A stretch of DNA of 64,000 nt from Ligilactobacillus aviarius subsp. aviarius DSM 20655 (GTDB lineage Bacteria; Bacillota; Bacilli; Lactobacillales; Lactobacillaceae): contig NZ_AYZA01000019.1 in assembly GCF_001436315.1 (NCBI RefSeq), positions 24,189 through 88,188 on the forward strand. Direction: 5' to 3'. A program made the translations under genes and the position numbers. The notes under the pieces are model-generated. The model saw nothing but the letters and a program-made list of their open reading frames with translations, was not told the origin of the DNA and ran no database searches. Below, in pieces: positions 20,140 to 31,960 of this stretch (within the stretch, counting starts at the first letter, position 1; every line of letters starts with the position of its first letter).

Positions 20140-21037
20140 TTATGTAATTACTGATCAAACAGGAAGAATTGACAAAGTGTTAACGGCCCTTGAACCGGGA
20201 ATTACCCGCTCGCAGTTGAAGAATTTGATCAATGACGGGCATGTGACGGTCAACGGGCAGGCGGTGAAACCAAAATATAAGGTGCACGCTGGCGATAAAA
20301 TTTCACTGGTCAAACCTGAACCGCAATCGTTAGAATTAACGCCTGAAAATATTCCGCTTGATATTGTTTATGAAGACGATGACGTGATTGTCGTCAATAA
20401 ACCGCAAGGAATGGTGGTTCATCCTGCTCCCGGGCATCCGGATCACACGCTGGTCAATGCGCTGTTATACCATTCGCCGTTATCAACGATCAACGGAACC
20501 TTCCGCCCGGGAATCGTTCACCGGATCGATAAGGATACGTCTGGCTTATTGATGGTTGCGAAAAATGACTTAGCGCATCAAAGTTTAGCTGAGCAGTTAC
20601 GTAACAAAACTAATAAGCGGGAGTATCTCGCCTTGGTGTACGGTCAGATCAAAGAAGATGAGGGCACGATCGATGCGCCGCTTGGCCGAAATCCGCAAGA
20701 TCGCAAGAAGCAAGCGGTCGTGAAGGGCGGCCGCTATGCCGTGACCCACTTTAAGGTAATCAAACGGTATGATAACTTTACGCTTGTAAAATGTATTCTT
20801 GAAACCGGTCGGACACATCAAATTCGGGTTCACATGAAGTACATTGGGCATCCGCTTGTCGGCGATCCGTTATACGGTCCGCGCAAGATGATCGGGAAGA
20901 ATGGGCAGTTTTTACATGCTGCATTATTAGGGTTTAAGCACCCGCGGACGGGCAAGGAAATGGTCTTCGAAGCCCCGCTTCCAGAAAATTTTCAAAAAAT
21001 GCTGGATAAGCTTGACAAGCAACAGCACAAAGGTTAA
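20132..21037 (+). CDS. rluD: RluD-type 23S rRNA pseudouridine synthase
   Basis: This enzyme isomerises uridines in RNA, in the RluD/YlyB class that sits between lspA and pyrR. An S4 RNA-binding domain (about residues 10-70, ending YKVHAGDKI) precedes the catalytic domain. HRIDKDTSGLLMVAKN carries the catalytic Asp. GRTHQIRVHMKYIGHPLVGDPLYG is present further on. I start at ATG 20132 (301 aa), overlapping the lspA stop. The exact target uridines are inferred only. Confidence 0.93.
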   Translation: MSDYVITDQTGRIDKVLTALEPGITRSQLKNLINDGHVTVNGQAVKPKYKVHAGDKISLVKPEPQSLELTPENIPLDIVYEDDDVIVVNKPQGMVVHPAPGHPDHTLVNALLYHSPLSTINGTFRPGIVHRIDKDTSGLLMVAKNDLAHQSLAEQLRNKTNKREYLALVYGQIKEDEGTIDAPLGRNPQDRKKQAVVKGGRYAVTHFKVIKRYDNFTLVKCILETGRTHQIRVHMKYIGHPLVGDPLYGPRKMIGKNGQFLHAALLGFKHPRTGKEMVFEAPLPENFQKMLDKLDKQQHKG

Positions 21038-21049
21038 ATTTAAATTGAT

Positions 21050-21161
21050 AAAAGACCTTGAAACTAGTCCCGTGAGGCTAAAAAGGTTCGCAAACGTTCG
21101 TTAGCAAGCTGGCTTAGTCGATACGAAATTAGTTTTGTAGAGGCTGAGCCCTTTTGTTTTT
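21050..21161 (+). promoter_or_regulatory. PyrR-binding attenuator before pyrR
   Basis: The leader contains AGTCCCGTGAGGCT (21066-21079), which matches the PyrR-binding loop consensus, flanked by the stem GACCTT/AAGGTT. Downstream GGCTTAGTC (21111-21119) pairs with GGCTGAGCC (21142-21150), with an inner TACGAAA/TTTTGTA stem, and CTTTTGTTTTT follows, forming the terminator. PyrR with UMP would stabilise the binding hairpin and favour termination. Confidence 0.88.
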
Positions 21162-21163
21162 GA

Positions 21164-21703
<540 letters not shown>

Positions 21704-21856
21704 ACATTTATATTAACCATTTAATTGACTCCAGAGAGGGCAAAACGGTTGGTATTCTGTTCTGAAATATAATTGTAATCGATAACTGTATTCCAAAATC
21801 AGAACCATAAAAAGGGTAACGCCTATCTGAAGTCAAATTCAGGTAGGCGTTTTTTG
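21704..21856 (+). promoter_or_regulatory. PyrR-binding attenuator between pyrR and pyrB
   Basis: GACTCCAGAGAGGG at 21727-21740 matches the PyrR-binding loop closely. The region ends in a 14-bp terminator stem, 21818-21831 with 21838-21851, with one wobble pair and a T-run after it. The segment between (TTCTGA near 21760 and TCAGAACC near 21799) can form the competing antiterminator. Confidence 0.9.
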
Positions 21857-21884
21857 ATACGCAAAATAAAGGAGAGAAATCATC

Positions 21885-22835
21885 ATGGAAAATGAAATTG
21901 CATTTAACCATTTTGTTTCAGTTGAAAATTTAACAAATGATCAAATTTTAACATTGATCCACAATGCAGAAGGATTTAAGAATCAAACCCGGAAAGTGAG
22001 CTTAACCGAACCGGTATATGCGGCCAACCTCTTTTTCGAAAATTCAACCCGGACACACACCAGTTTTGATATGGCAGAACGGAAATTAGGAATCCAAGTT
22101 ATTCCGTTTGATCCGAGCCACTCATCGGTCAATAAAGGGGAAACATTATATGACACGTTATTAACGTTGGAAGCTTTAGGGGTTCAATTAAGTGTGATTC
22201 GGCACTCAACGAATAATTACTACGAATCATTGATCAATTTAAATGATGATCAACACCTTCACATGGCAATTATGAATGGTGGCGACGGCAGCGGCCAGCA
22301 TCCATCCCAAAGCATGCTTGATTTAATGACGATTTATGAAGAATTCGGTCATTTTGACGGGTTAAAGATTGCGATTGTCGGGGATATTACAAGTTCTCGG
22401 GTCGCCCGCAGTAACATGCAAGCTCTTCACCATTTAGGCGCTGAATTGTACTTTGCTGGTCCGGATTACTGGTATGATCCCCAATTTGATAAATATGGCA
22501 AACACGTTGACCTTGATGATGTGATCGATCAAATCAACGTTGCAATGCTTTTACGGGTCCAGCACGAACGCCACGCCGGCGATGAAAATGAAGACCAATT
22601 CTCAGCAACCAGCTACCATGAAAAATACGGGTTAACAAATAAGCGGTATCAGCAAATGAAGAAGAAAGCCATTATCATGCATCCGGGTCCGATCAACCGC
22701 GATGTCGAATTTTCATCAAACTTGGTTGAAGCTGAAAAATCACGGTTCTTCCGGCAAATGCAAAATGGCGTCTTCATGCGGATGGCAATGATCGAAGCCG
22801 TTTTGCGCGGCAATCATCTTGGAGGGCTTCAATAA
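21885..22835 (+). CDS. pyrB: Aspartate carbamoyltransferase catalytic chain
   Basis: PyrB condenses carbamoyl phosphate and aspartate. The 316-residue chain has [16 protein letters not shown], the carbamoyl phosphate site, and [11 protein letters not shown] and MHPGPINRD, both typical. No regulatory PyrI chain is encoded, as is usual in Firmicutes. AAAGGAGAG precedes the start. Its last base is shared with the pyrC start. Confidence 0.97.
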   Translation: MENEIAFNHFVSVENLTNDQILTLIHNAEGFKNQTRKVSLTEPVYAANLFFENSTRTHTSFDMAERKLGIQVIPFDPSHSSVNKGETLYDTLLTLEALGVQLSVIRHSTNNYYESLINLNDDQHLHMAIMNGGDGSGQHPSQSMLDLMTIYEEFGHFDGLKIAIVGDITSSRVARSNMQALHHLGAELYFAGPDYWYDPQFDKYGKHVDLDDVIDQINVAMLLRVQHERHAGDENEDQFSATSYHEKYGLTNKRYQQMKKKAIIMHPGPINRDVEFSSNLVEAEKSRFFRQMQNGVFMRMAMIEAVLRGNHLGGLQ

Positions 22836-24115
22836 TGCAATTATTGTTAAAAAACGGTCAGGTTTATCAAAATAATAGCTTTATCAAAGCGGATGTTTTG
22901 ATTGAAGATCAGAAAATCAAGGCCATTGGCAAGTTAAATTATAGCGCCGATCAGGAAATCGATGTTACCGGTAAGATCGTTGTTCCCGGACTGGTTGACG
23001 TTCACGTTCATTACCGTGATCCGGGTCTAACATACAAAGAAGATGTTCATACCGGGACAATGGCAGCGGCGCATGGCGGCTTTACTACCACCTGTGCGAT
23101 GGCAAACGTTGATCCGGTTCCGAATACGCCAGAATTAATTCACCAGATGATGGCGCATAACCGGCAAATCGGGGTTGTGCATGTTTACCAGTATGCTCCG
23201 ATCACCGCTGATCTAACTTCAGATCAATTGATCGACTATCAAGCAATGCAACAACTTGGAGTTTGTGGCTTCAGTAATGATGGGCACGGCGTTCAGCATG
23301 GCGGCACAATGTACAAGGCAATGCAGGGGATTCAAGCAGTCAACTTGCCATTGGCGGAACATGTTGAAGATGATTCACTGAAATTCAACGGGGTGATGAA
23401 CGAAGGCGCAAACGCGGAGAAATTAGGATTAGCCGGAATCCCAGGGGAATGTGAATCTTCACAATTAGCACGGGATTTGGTTTTAGCAGCAAAAACGGGC
23501 GTGCATTATCATGTCTGCCATGTTTCAACGAAGGAAAGCGTGGAGATGATTCGCATCGCCAAGTCAATGGGAATCAACGTAACCTGTGAAGCAGCGCCGC
23601 ATCATTTGTTATTAAATGACGGGATGATCACGACGGATGATGCGTATTACAAAATGAATCCGCCGTTGCGGACTGCTGAAGACCAGGAAGCCCTGATTGA
23701 AGGATTGCTTGACGGAACGATCGACATGATTGCCACTGATCACGCACCGCATGCAGATGATGAAAAGCTGCATGGAATGGTTGGTGCGGCATTCGGAATC
23801 ACTGGCAGTGAAACGGCCTTTTCAAGTTTGTACACGCACTTGGTAAAGCCGGGTAAGTGTTCGCTTGAACAGTTGATTGATTGGCTGACCGTGCAACCCG
23901 CAAAATTATTCAACTTAACGCGGGCTGGAATGCTGCGGATCGGCGATGCCGCTGACATTGCGGTGTTTGATTTAGATCATCCATTCAAATTCAGTGAAGC
24001 AGACTATTTATCAAAAGGAAGAAATACACCGTTTACGGGACGTGAATTGTACGGGCAAACGGTAATGACAATTGTTGATGGCGAAATTAAATACCAACGA
24101 GAGAAGGAGCTTTAA
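22835..24115 (+). CDS. pyrC: Dihydroorotase
   Basis: PyrC closes the dihydroorotate ring. The 426-residue protein is the type I, Firmicutes form. The metal-binding [10 protein letters not shown] is at residues ~58-67, further His ligands appear in YHVCHVST and [10 protein letters not shown], and ATDHAPH supplies the catalytic Asp. It overlaps pyrB by one base and is followed by carA after a single base, so all three are one transcript. Confidence 0.97.
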   Translation: MQLLLKNGQVYQNNSFIKADVLIEDQKIKAIGKLNYSADQEIDVTGKIVVPGLVDVHVHYRDPGLTYKEDVHTGTMAAAHGGFTTTCAMANVDPVPNTPELIHQMMAHNRQIGVVHVYQYAPITADLTSDQLIDYQAMQQLGVCGFSNDGHGVQHGGTMYKAMQGIQAVNLPLAEHVEDDSLKFNGVMNEGANAEKLGLAGIPGECESSQLARDLVLAAKTGVHYHVCHVSTKESVEMIRIAKSMGINVTCEAAPHHLLLNDGMITTDDAYYKMNPPLRTAEDQEALIEGLLDGTIDMIATDHAPHADDEKLHGMVGAAFGITGSETAFSSLYTHLVKPGKCSLEQLIDWLTVQPAKLFNLTRAGMLRIGDAADIAVFDLDHPFKFSEADYLSKGRNTPFTGRELYGQTVMTIVDGEIKYQREKEL

Positions 24116-24116
24116 G

Positions 24117-25202
24117 ATGAAACGATACTTGGTTTTGGAAGACGGAAATGTGTTTGAAGGCGAAGCATTTGGTTCAAGTCACATTACGACTGGTGAAATT
24201 GTTTTTTCAACCGGAATGACGGGTTACCAAGAAGCAATCACCGACCAATCATATGCTGATCAGATTTTAGTATTTACAAACCCGCTGATTGGAAATTATG
24301 GGGTCAACCTTGATGATTATGAATCGTTGCAACCGAAGTGCCGCGGGGTCGTTTGCCGCGAATTGGCCCGGTATGCAAGCAACTGGCGCAAGCAGGACAC
24401 CCTTGATCACTTTTTGAAACAGAATCACATTCCGGGAATCAGCGGAATCGATACCCGGCGGTTAACAAAAATCATTCGCGAACACGGGACGATGAAGGGG
24501 TGCCTTGTAAATTCGATCGAAGATAAGGAACACACGATCGAACAATTACGGGCAACGGTTTTGACCGACCAGCTGGTTGACATGGTTTCAACCAAACAAC
24601 CGTATCCAAATCCAGGGACGGAACGGAATGTGATTGTCGTTGACTTTGGCGCCAAGCACAGTATTTTGCGGGAATTAGCTAAACGTAATTGCAATACGAT
24701 CGTGATGCCGTATACCGTAACGGCGGAAGAAATTTTGCAACTTCATCCGGATGGCGTTTTGCTTTCAAACGGCCCTGGTGACCCGAAGAGCCTGCCGCAA
24801 GCCATCCAGATGATCCAAGGCATTATGGGAAAAGTCCCGATCATGGGTGTTTGCTTAGGTCATCAGTTAATGTGCCTTGCAAACGGGGCGGACACGTTCA
24901 AGATGAAATTCGGCCACCGCGGATTCAACCACCCGGTTCGGGAAATTGCGACGGGTGAAATTGCATTTACTTCCCAAAACCACGGATATGCCGTTGATCC
25001 GGAATCATTAAAGGGAACCGACTTAATGCCGACCCACATTGAAATCAACGACGGAACGATCGAAGGCGTTCGGCACCGCAAGTATCCGGCATTTTCAACT
25101 CAATTCCACCCGGATGCAGCTCCGGGGCCGCACGATGCAGTTAGTTTGTACGATGACTTTATGCAAATGATCGACAAGAGAAGGGGCGAACAAGGTGACT
25201 AA
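24117..25202 (+). CDS. carA: Carbamoyl phosphate synthase small subunit
   Basis: CarA is the glutaminase subunit that feeds ammonia to CarB. The N-terminal domain has [16 protein letters not shown]. The class I amidotransferase part carries the nucleophile in GVCLGHQL and the His-containing [14 protein letters not shown] start at ATG 24117 (361 aa), with GAAGGAG upstream; the open frame extends further but inside pyrC. It overlaps carB by 8 nt. In the pyr operon, under PyrR control, it is the pyrimidine-linked copy. Confidence 0.97.
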   Translation: MKRYLVLEDGNVFEGEAFGSSHITTGEIVFSTGMTGYQEAITDQSYADQILVFTNPLIGNYGVNLDDYESLQPKCRGVVCRELARYASNWRKQDTLDHFLKQNHIPGISGIDTRRLTKIIREHGTMKGCLVNSIEDKEHTIEQLRATVLTDQLVDMVSTKQPYPNPGTERNVIVVDFGAKHSILRELAKRNCNTIVMPYTVTAEEILQLHPDGVLLSNGPGDPKSLPQAIQMIQGIMGKVPIMGVCLGHQLMCLANGADTFKMKFGHRGFNHPVREIATGEIAFTSQNHGYAVDPESLKGTDLMPTHIEINDGTIEGVRHRKYPAFSTQFHPDAAPGPHDAVSLYDDFMQMIDKRRGEQGD

Positions 25203-28200
25203 GAGAACTGATATTCACAAGATTATGGTACTTGGATCTGGACCAATCATCATTGGCCAGGCGGCTGAATTTGATTATTCCGGAACGCAAGCATGTTTGG
25301 CGTTGAAAGAAGAAGGGTATGAAGTTGTGTTAGTCAACTCCAACCCCGCAACGATCATGACTGATAACGAAATTGCCGATCATGTTTACCTTGAACCGTT
25401 AACGGTTGAATCGGTTGAACGGATTATTCGGCAAGAATATCCGGATGCGATTTTACCAACTTTAGGCGGTCAAATCGGATTGAATTTGGCCATTGAATTA
25501 GACAAAACCGGAATTTTAGATGAATTCAACATTGAATTGCTGGGAACGAACCTTCAAGCTATTGATGAAGCTGAAGACCGGGAAAAATTCAAGGCATTGA
25601 TGAAACAATTGAATGAACCGGTTCCGCCTTCACGCAGTGTCAATACGGTCAAGGAAGCAACGGACTATGCTGAAGAAATCGGCTATCCGGTAATTGTGCG
25701 GCCAGCCTTCACGATGGGCGGAACTGGCGGCGGCATGTGCAAGAACCGCGAAGAACTTGAACGGATCGCCGCAAACGGGCTTGATCTTTCACCCGCAACC
25801 CAATGCTTGATTGAAAAATCAATTGCCGGGTTTAAGGAAATTGAATTTGAAGTAATGCGCGATGCTGCGGACAACGCAATGGTCGTCTGCTCGATGGAAA
25901 ACGTTGATCCGGTCGGAACGCATACCGGCGATTCGATCGTGGTTGCACCAACCCAAACGTTATCGGATCGTGATTACGAAATGCTGCGGGATTGCTCATT
26001 GAAATTGATTCGCGCGTTGAAGATCGAAGGCGGCTGCAATGTTCAGCTTGCGTTGGATCCAAAGAGTTACCAATATTACATTATCGAAGTTAACCCGCGG
26101 GTTTCACGGTCATCAGCGTTAGCCTCAAAGGCTACCGGTTACCCGATTGCCAAGCTGGCAGCGAAGATCGCGGTCGGCTTGACCCTTGATGAAATTAAGA
26201 ACCCCGTTACCGAAACGACCTTTGCGGAATTTGAACCGGCATTGGACTACGTTGTTACGAAGATTCCGCGCTGGCCATTTGATAAGTTCCGCGATGCTGA
26301 TCGGCGGTTAGGCAGTCAAATGAAGGCTACTGGGGAAGTCATGGCTTTGGGACGCAACCTTGAAGAATCCCTTCAAAAGGCGGTTCGGTCATTGGAAATT
26401 GATGAAGATGATTTGATTTCTGAAACATGCCGCCAAGCTTCAGATGAAGAAGTTGAAAATCGGTTAGTCAACGCCCAAGATGACCGGATCTTTTATCTGG
26501 TAGAAGCTTTCCGGCGCGGTTATACCTTAGAAGAAGTGCATGAATTAACCAAAATTGACCGTTACTTCCTCGATATTTTGATGCACATTGTGGAAATTGA
26601 AAAGGAACTTGCGGAAAATGTCAATGACCTTGCAACCCTGAAAAAGGCTAAACGTTATGGCTTTAGTGATTTAACGATTGCGAAGTTATGGAAGACAACG
26701 CCGGATGACGTGCGGCAATTCCGGTTGAGTAATCACGTGATTCCGGTCTATAAGATGGTTGATACCTGCGCCGCTGAATTTGCTTCTGAAACGCCATATT
26801 TTTACAGTACATATGATGAAGAAAACGAAAGCCGCAAGTCAGATCAAAAATCAGTGCTGGTTATTGGTTCAGGCCCGATCCGAATCGGTCAAGGGGTTGA
26901 ATTTGATTACGCAACGGTTCACTGCGTTAAGGCATTGCAAAAGCTTGGGTATGAAGCAATTGTTATGAATTCGAATCCTGAGACGGTTTCAACGGATTTT
27001 TCGGTATCCGATAAGTTGTACTTCGAACCATTGACCCTTGAAGATGTCTTGAATGTGATCGCCCTTGAACAACCGGAAGGCGTCATTCTTCAATTTGGCG
27101 GTCAAACCGCAATCAACCTGGCGGCCGGATTGGATGCACACGGTGTTCGGGTATTAGGAACAACCGTGAAGGATCTTGACCGGGCCGAAGACCGTGAATT
27201 GTTTGACCAAGCAATCAAGAAACTTGGATTGAAGCAACCGCAAGGCGATACGGCAACGACTCCGGAACAGGTTAAGGAAATCGCTCATCGGTTAGGTTAT
27301 CCCGTTCTTGTACGACCAAGTTATGTTCTCGGCGGCCGGGCAATGGAAATTATTTATTCAGACGATGAACTTGATGAATACTTGAGTCAGCACGCCCCGG
27401 CCAACGGCGACCACCCAATTTTGGTCGATGCCTATCTTGAAGGCAAAGAATGTGAAGTTGATGCCATCTGTGACGGTGAAAATGTTTTGATTCCAGGAAT
27501 CATGGAACATATTGAACAAGCCGGAATTCACTCTGGGGATTCAATGGCCGTTTACCCACCGCAATCATTCAGTCAAAAGATCAAGGAACAAATCGTTGAA
27601 ATTACGGCTAAATTGGCGGTCGAACTGAAATGCGTCGGGATTATGAACATTCAATTCATCGTTCACCAAGGCGAAGTTTACGTTCTCGAAGTTAACCCGC
27701 GGGCAAGTCGGACAGTGCCGTTCTTAAGTAAGATCACCGGAATTCCAATGGCACAAGTTGCAACCCGGGCAATTATGGGCGAATCCCTTGTTCAACAAGG
27801 ATACAAGCTTGGATTGGCTCCCGAAAGCCAAAACGTTTCGGTTAAGGCACCAGTCTTCTCATTCAATAAATTAGCCGATGTTGACAGCTACTTAGGACCG
27901 GAAATGAAGTCGACTGGGGAAGTCATGGGAACCGACCGTGAATTTGAAAAGGCATTGTACAAGGCTTTTGAAGGGGCTGGAATGCAGTTACCAGAAACCG
28001 GAACGGTCTTGTTGACGATCGATGACCACAATAAACAAGAAGCCCTTCAAATTGCCCGGCGCTTTGAAAAGATGGGTTACCGGATCGCAGCTACTAAAGG
28101 AACGGCGAAGTTCTTACAGGACAATGGCTTACACGCTAAGGTGGTTGGTAAGATCCACGATTTGCAACCTAACTTATTAAATGAGATCAAAGACCGGAAA

Positions 28201-28371
28201 CTTGATTTGGTAATCAATACAATGGGTCATGATCAAGCCCACAATTCGGACGGCTTTATCATCCGGCAAGCCGCAATTCAACACAACATTCCGTTGTTAA
28301 CTGCTTTACGGACAGCGGATGCGTTATTGAAAGCCATGGAAAACCGGACATTTATGACCAATGCACTGTAA
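25195..28371 (+). CDS. carB: Carbamoyl phosphate synthase large subunit
   Basis: CarB makes carbamoyl phosphate from bicarbonate, ammonia and two ATP. It has the full 1058-residue duplicated architecture. Two ATP-grasp halves begin [21 protein letters not shown] and [20 protein letters not shown], and [15 protein letters not shown] and [15 protein letters not shown] occur once per half. A C-terminal MGS-like allosteric domain follows from about residue 930. The start is GTG with AAGGGGCG upstream, overlapping carA. Confidence 0.97.
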   Translation: MTKRTDIHKIMVLGSGPIIIGQAAEFDYSGTQACLALKEEGYEVVLVNSNPATIMTDNEIADHVYLEPLTVESVERIIRQEYPDAILPTLGGQIGLNLAIELDKTGILDEFNIELLGTNLQAIDEAEDREKFKALMKQLNEPVPPSRSVNTVKEATDYAEEIGYPVIVRPAFTMGGTGGGMCKNREELERIAANGLDLSPATQCLIEKSIAGFKEIEFEVMRDAADNAMVVCSMENVDPVGTHTGDSIVVAPTQTLSDRDYEMLRDCSLKLIRALKIEGGCNVQLALDPKSYQYYIIEVNPRVSRSSALASKATGYPIAKLAAKIAVGLTLDEIKNPVTETTFAEFEPALDYVVTKIPRWPFDKFRDADRRLGSQMKATGEVMALGRNLEESLQKAVRSLEIDEDDLISETCRQASDEEVENRLVNAQDDRIFYLVEAFRRGYTLEEVHELTKIDRYFLDILMHIVEIEKELAENVNDLATLKKAKRYGFSDLTIAKLWKTTPDDVRQFRLSNHVIPVYKMVDTCAAEFASETPYFYSTYDEENESRKSDQKSVLVIGSGPIRIGQGVEFDYATVHCVKALQKLGYEAIVMNSNPETVSTDFSVSDKLYFEPLTLEDVLNVIALEQPEGVILQFGGQTAINLAAGLDAHGVRVLGTTVKDLDRAEDRELFDQAIKKLGLKQPQGDTATTPEQVKEIAHRLGYPVLVRPSYVLGGRAMEIIYSDDELDEYLSQHAPANGDHPILVDAYLEGKECEVDAICDGENVLIPGIMEHIEQAGIHSGDSMAVYPPQSFSQKIKEQIVEITAKLAVELKCVGIMNIQFIVHQGEVYVLEVNPRASRTVPFLSKITGIPMAQVATRAIMGESLVQQGYKLGLAPESQNVSVKAPVFSFNKLADVDSYLGPEMKSTGEVMGTDREFEKALYKAFEGAGMQLPETGTVLLTIDDHNKQEALQIARRFEKMGYRIAATKGTAKFLQDNGLHAKVVGKIHDLQPNLLNEIKDRKLDLVINTMGHDQAHNSDGFIIRQAAIQHNIPLLTALRTADALLKAMENRTFMTNAL

Positions 28372-28384
28372 GGGGGAAGATGAG

Positions 28385-29329
28385 ATGAATTCACGATTAA
28401 CAGTCAAGCTTCCAGGATTAACGATGAAAAATCCGTTGATGCCTGGAAGCGGAACGTTTGGCTTTGGGGACACCCCCGCTGCTGAAAAAATGGACCTTAA
28501 CGGGTTAGGAGCATTGGTGATCAAAACAACGACGCCGCATGCGCGGAAAGGTAACCCGCATCCGCAGATCGCAATGTTGAAAAATGGCGTGATCAACTCG
28601 GTGGGGTTAACGAATCCTGGGGTTGATGCGGTTGTAAATGAAAAATTACCGTATTTACGGCAAAAGTATCCGGACCTTCCAATCGTGGGCAGTATTGGCG
28701 GTTCAAGTGTTGCTGATTACCGGGGCGTTGCACAAAAATTAGCGGATTCCAACATGTTAAACGCATTGGAACTCAACATTTCATGCCCTAATGTTCAAGA
28801 AGGCGGAATGGCATTTGGAACGAACCCGCAAACCGTGGAAGAAGTAACCCGCAAGGTGAAGGAAGTAACCGGATCGATTCCGGTTTACGTCAAACTTTCA
28901 CCCAACGTAACGGACATTACGGCGATTGCCAAGGCGGCTGAACGCGGCGGAGCAGACGGCTTAACGATGATCAATACTTTGCTGGGATTGCATATTGATG
29001 TTGAAACCCGGGAATCAGTGATTGGCAACGGAATGGGCGGCTTGTCGGGCGCCATTCTCAAACCGCTTGCCGTGCGGATGATCTACCAAGTTGCGCACGT
29101 AACTGATTTACCGATTATTGGAATCGGCGGGGTCGAAACGGTTGACGATGTGCTTGAGATGTTTTTGGCAGGCGCTTCCGCCGTTGGGGTCGGCGCGGCT
29201 CACTTTGATGATATGGAAGTGATCCCGCACCTTGCCGCCCAGCTTGAACAGCGAATGGATGAACTGAACATTGAATCACTTGAAGAATTACGAAAAGAAG
29301 TAAGGAATGAATTTCGAAATGAAGATTAG
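28385..29329 (+). CDS. pyrD: Dihydroorotate dehydrogenase, class 1B-like catalytic subunit
   Basis: PyrD oxidises dihydroorotate to orotate using FMN. The 314-residue protein has the active-site Cys in [12 protein letters not shown] and the FMN-binding [19 protein letters not shown]. Overall it looks like class 1B, which normally pairs with the iron-sulfur flavoprotein PyrK. No pyrK is encoded in this operon, so the electron acceptor is an open question. AGGGGG precedes ATG 28385; an in-frame upstream ATG lies inside carB. Confidence 0.93.
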   Translation: MNSRLTVKLPGLTMKNPLMPGSGTFGFGDTPAAEKMDLNGLGALVIKTTTPHARKGNPHPQIAMLKNGVINSVGLTNPGVDAVVNEKLPYLRQKYPDLPIVGSIGGSSVADYRGVAQKLADSNMLNALELNISCPNVQEGGMAFGTNPQTVEEVTRKVKEVTGSIPVYVKLSPNVTDITAIAKAAERGGADGLTMINTLLGLHIDVETRESVIGNGMGGLSGAILKPLAVRMIYQVAHVTDLPIIGIGGVETVDDVLEMFLAGASAVGVGAAHFDDMEVIPHLAAQLEQRMDELNIESLEELRKEVRNEFRNED

Positions 29330-30035
29330 TGAACCGATTATTGCGTTAGATTTTCCGGATAAACAAACGACGATCAATTTTCTTGATCAATTTCCGCGGG
29401 ACCAACACTTGTTTGTGAAGGTCGGAATGGAACTGTATTACAGTGAAGGGCAGGAACTGATCAAGGAACTCAAAGATCGTGGCTACTCAATTTTTCTTGA
29501 TTTGAAGTGCCATGACATTCCGCATACGGTTGAGCGGGCAATGAAGGTCATTGGAAAGTTACACGTTGATTTAACCACGATCCACGCTGCAGGCGGCTCT
29601 GCAATGATCCAAGCTGCCAAGGAAGGAATGCTTGCCGGCAGTAACCAGCACGCGCCAGCTAAGATCTTGGCAATCACCCAGTTAACGTCGATCACCCCGC
29701 AAATGCTTGCGGATGAACAGTTGATCACGGTGCCGCTTGAAGACAGTGTCAAGCACTATGCGCAGGTTGCCCAGCAAAACGGCGCGGATGGGGTTGTGTG
29801 TTCCGCCAATGAAGCGCAGATGCTGTATCAAACATGCGGCGAAGACTTTTTGAAGATCACCCCTGGAATTCGGTTAGCCGGGGAAAGTGCTGACGACCAA
29901 AAGCGGGTCATGACTCCTGGCAAGGCAGCTCAACAACACTCAAACGGACTGGTTGTTGGCCGGTCGATCACCCAAGCAGCCGACGTTCAAGCCGCATATC
30001 AACGGGTCAAAAATGAATGGTTGAAGGAGAATTAA
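29319..30035 (+). CDS. pyrF: Orotidine 5'-phosphate decarboxylase
   Basis: PyrF makes UMP from OMP. The 238-residue barrel protein begins [10 protein letters not shown]. It carries [12 protein letters not shown] with the catalytic Lys and Asp pair, and ends with [11 protein letters not shown], the phosphate site. It overlaps the end of pyrD. ATG 29307 and ATG 29319 are both possible, and I prefer the second because the protein then starts as in relatives. Confidence 0.95.
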   Translation: MKISEPIIALDFPDKQTTINFLDQFPRDQHLFVKVGMELYYSEGQELIKELKDRGYSIFLDLKCHDIPHTVERAMKVIGKLHVDLTTIHAAGGSAMIQAAKEGMLAGSNQHAPAKILAITQLTSITPQMLADEQLITVPLEDSVKHYAQVAQQNGADGVVCSANEAQMLYQTCGEDFLKITPGIRLAGESADDQKRVMTPGKAAQQHSNGLVVGRSITQAADVQAAYQRVKNEWLKEN

Positions 30036-30036
30036 G

Positions 30037-30660
30037 ATGAAAGAAATTGCAAAAGACTTATTAAAAATTAAAGCAGTGAAATTATCACCGAACAAACCGT
30101 TTACATGGGCCAGCGGAATCAAAAGCCCCATTTATTGTGATAACCGGTTGACAATCAGTTACCCTGAAATTCGCAAACAGATTGCTCAAGGATTAGCAGC
30201 GCAAATCAAAGCTGAATTCCCCGATGTCGAAGTGATCGGCGGAGTTGCAACGGCCGGCATTCCGCATGCTGCATGGGTTGCGGATGAATTAGGATTACCG
30301 TTGATCTATGTGCGGTCAAAACCCAAAGATCATGGACGCGGAAAACAAATTGAAGGAGTTTTACCAGCCCATGCGAAAACAGTTCTGATCGATGATCTGC
30401 TTTCAACGGGCGGCAGTGTGTTAAAAGCTGTTCAAGCAGCTCAAAATGAAGGCGCCGATGTGATCGGCGTCGGCGCAATTTTCAGTTATCAATTACCAGC
30501 AGTATCAGCGAACTTTAAACACGCCGGCCTTTCATTTACAACGCTGACCAATTACTCTGAATTGCTTGAAGCGGCAACTGAAGAAAATTACATTGCCGCA
30601 GACCAATTAGAAACGTTGGAAAAATGGCGCAAAGCACCCGAAAAGTGGAACAATGACTAG
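30037..30660 (+). CDS. pyrE: Orotate phosphoribosyltransferase
   Basis: PyrE attaches PRPP to orotate. The 207-residue protein has the PRPP loop TVLIDDLLSTGGSVLKAV, the ASGIKSPIYCDNR N-terminal region, and YVRSKPKDHGRGKQIEG, the flexible catalytic loop. It follows pyrF by one base with GGAG upstream and is the last gene of the pyr operon. No clear terminator hairpin is visible after it. Confidence 0.96.
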   Translation: MKEIAKDLLKIKAVKLSPNKPFTWASGIKSPIYCDNRLTISYPEIRKQIAQGLAAQIKAEFPDVEVIGGVATAGIPHAAWVADELGLPLIYVRSKPKDHGRGKQIEGVLPAHAKTVLIDDLLSTGGSVLKAVQAAQNEGADVIGVGAIFSYQLPAVSANFKHAGLSFTTLTNYSELLEAATEENYIAADQLETLEKWRKAPEKWNND

Positions 30661-30954
30661 AAATGAGCCTAACAAATAATTTAATTCATTCTTTATTGTT
30701 CAGTTATCATTCAATTAGATTTTGAATAAAATTTAGTTAAAAAACAAGCATAAGTGAATTTTTTATTATCAATTTGAATAAATATTAGCAGAAGAAACAT
30801 TATTTAAATGCTATTTTTAATAGAATGAAAAATTTTCCTATTTTTTTTATTGAATTTATGGTACTATAAAAGACCGGGTGATATTTAATTGATATTATCG
30901 TTCGCTGACTGCCGAAAGTTAACGAGATTAGGCTGAGTGAAAGGAATTTTGGAT
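30661..30954. other. AT-rich gap between pyrE and a LysR gene
   Basis: This stretch of nearly 300 bases is very AT-rich and holds no convincing gene. I see no clear intrinsic terminator for the pyr operon and no confident promoter; a TATAAA at 30865-30870 lacks a well spaced -35. It probably contains the control region of the LysR-type gene that follows. Confidence 0.6.
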
Positions 30955-31920
30955 ATGAAAGACACGCGGGGCAGCTTTTTGCCATCAAGATCGCTTGATT
31001 ATTTTCTGCAATTGACTGAAACGATGAATTATACCCAAGCTGCACAAATTTTAGGGATTTCGCAACCTGCATTGACCCAACAGATCAAGAAGTTAGAGAA
31101 AAGCATTGGGGCACCGCTTTTTTATAGTGTAGGGAAGAAGCTTCACTTATCTGATGCTGGCTACACGATGTTAGATGCAATTCATCAAATTTATGAAACT
31201 GTTAGTCAGGCGACAGACCAAATTCAACGTTCAACTGAAATTAATCAGGGACGTGTGAACATTGGAATTTTAGCTTCAATTGAAAATGATGTCTTTACTG
31301 ACTTTGCAATTTCATATTACAAGTCTCATCCTGATGTTGAAGTTTCATTCCACACACTGACCCGGCACGAGTTGTGGAAGCAGCTTGAAGATAACCGGAT
31401 CGATATTGGAATTATGTACCTTCCAGATTCAAGTATTAAAAATTGGAAACCTTACGTTAAAAAGACGATTATTCGGGATGAATTGATCTACTTAGGGCAT
31501 GACGAACAGATTGCTCATAAGACCCGAATCGATTTGAAAGACGTGGTTGATCAGCCATGGGTTGATTATCCGCAAAACTACTATTTAAGCAATATTATTA
31601 ATGAACAATTCCGTAAAGCAATGTTGAATACCCCGAAAAGCGTTGCGCACTTTACCCAATCACGGGCATTGTATCACTTTGCCAAGGAAGCAAAGGTCAG
31701 CACCGTTTTGCCGGCGTCATGTGCGAATGCATATAACTATGGCATTGATCGGATGGCAAGTGCGTTCTTTAATCCGAAGATCGAATTTGAGCTTTCATTT
31801 GTCTTTCGAAAGGGGAAAGAACGGATTCCGCGGATCTCAAACTTGCTTGACGAATTTGATGAATATTTAGTCCAAAAAGACTACATTTCTCGCTTGACAG
31901 AGCTTAATAAAATGGAATAA
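30955..31920 (+). CDS. LysR family transcriptional regulator
   Basis: This is a DNA-binding regulator of about 321 aa. The N-terminal winged helix-turn-helix is plain: NYTQAAQILGISQPALTQQIKKLEK. A type 2 periplasmic-binding-like effector domain follows, with NQGRVNIGILAS at its start. I prefer ATG 30955, with AAAGGA 9 nt upstream, over a GTG at 30937. Its regulon cannot be deduced: neither neighbour is divergent, and pyrE upstream is already under PyrR control. The pyrophosphatase gene downstream has its own possible promoter near 31894-31923. Confidence 0.9.
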   Translation: MKDTRGSFLPSRSLDYFLQLTETMNYTQAAQILGISQPALTQQIKKLEKSIGAPLFYSVGKKLHLSDAGYTMLDAIHQIYETVSQATDQIQRSTEINQGRVNIGILASIENDVFTDFAISYYKSHPDVEVSFHTLTRHELWKQLEDNRIDIGIMYLPDSSIKNWKPYVKKTIIRDELIYLGHDEQIAHKTRIDLKDVVDQPWVDYPQNYYLSNIINEQFRKAMLNTPKSVAHFTQSRALYHFAKEAKVSTVLPASCANAYNYGIDRMASAFFNPKIEFELSFVFRKGKERIPRISNLLDEFDEYLVQKDYISRLTELNKME

Positions 31921-31960
31921 TCTTAAAGTGATTTTATTATTGAGTTAAAGGAGCATTTCG

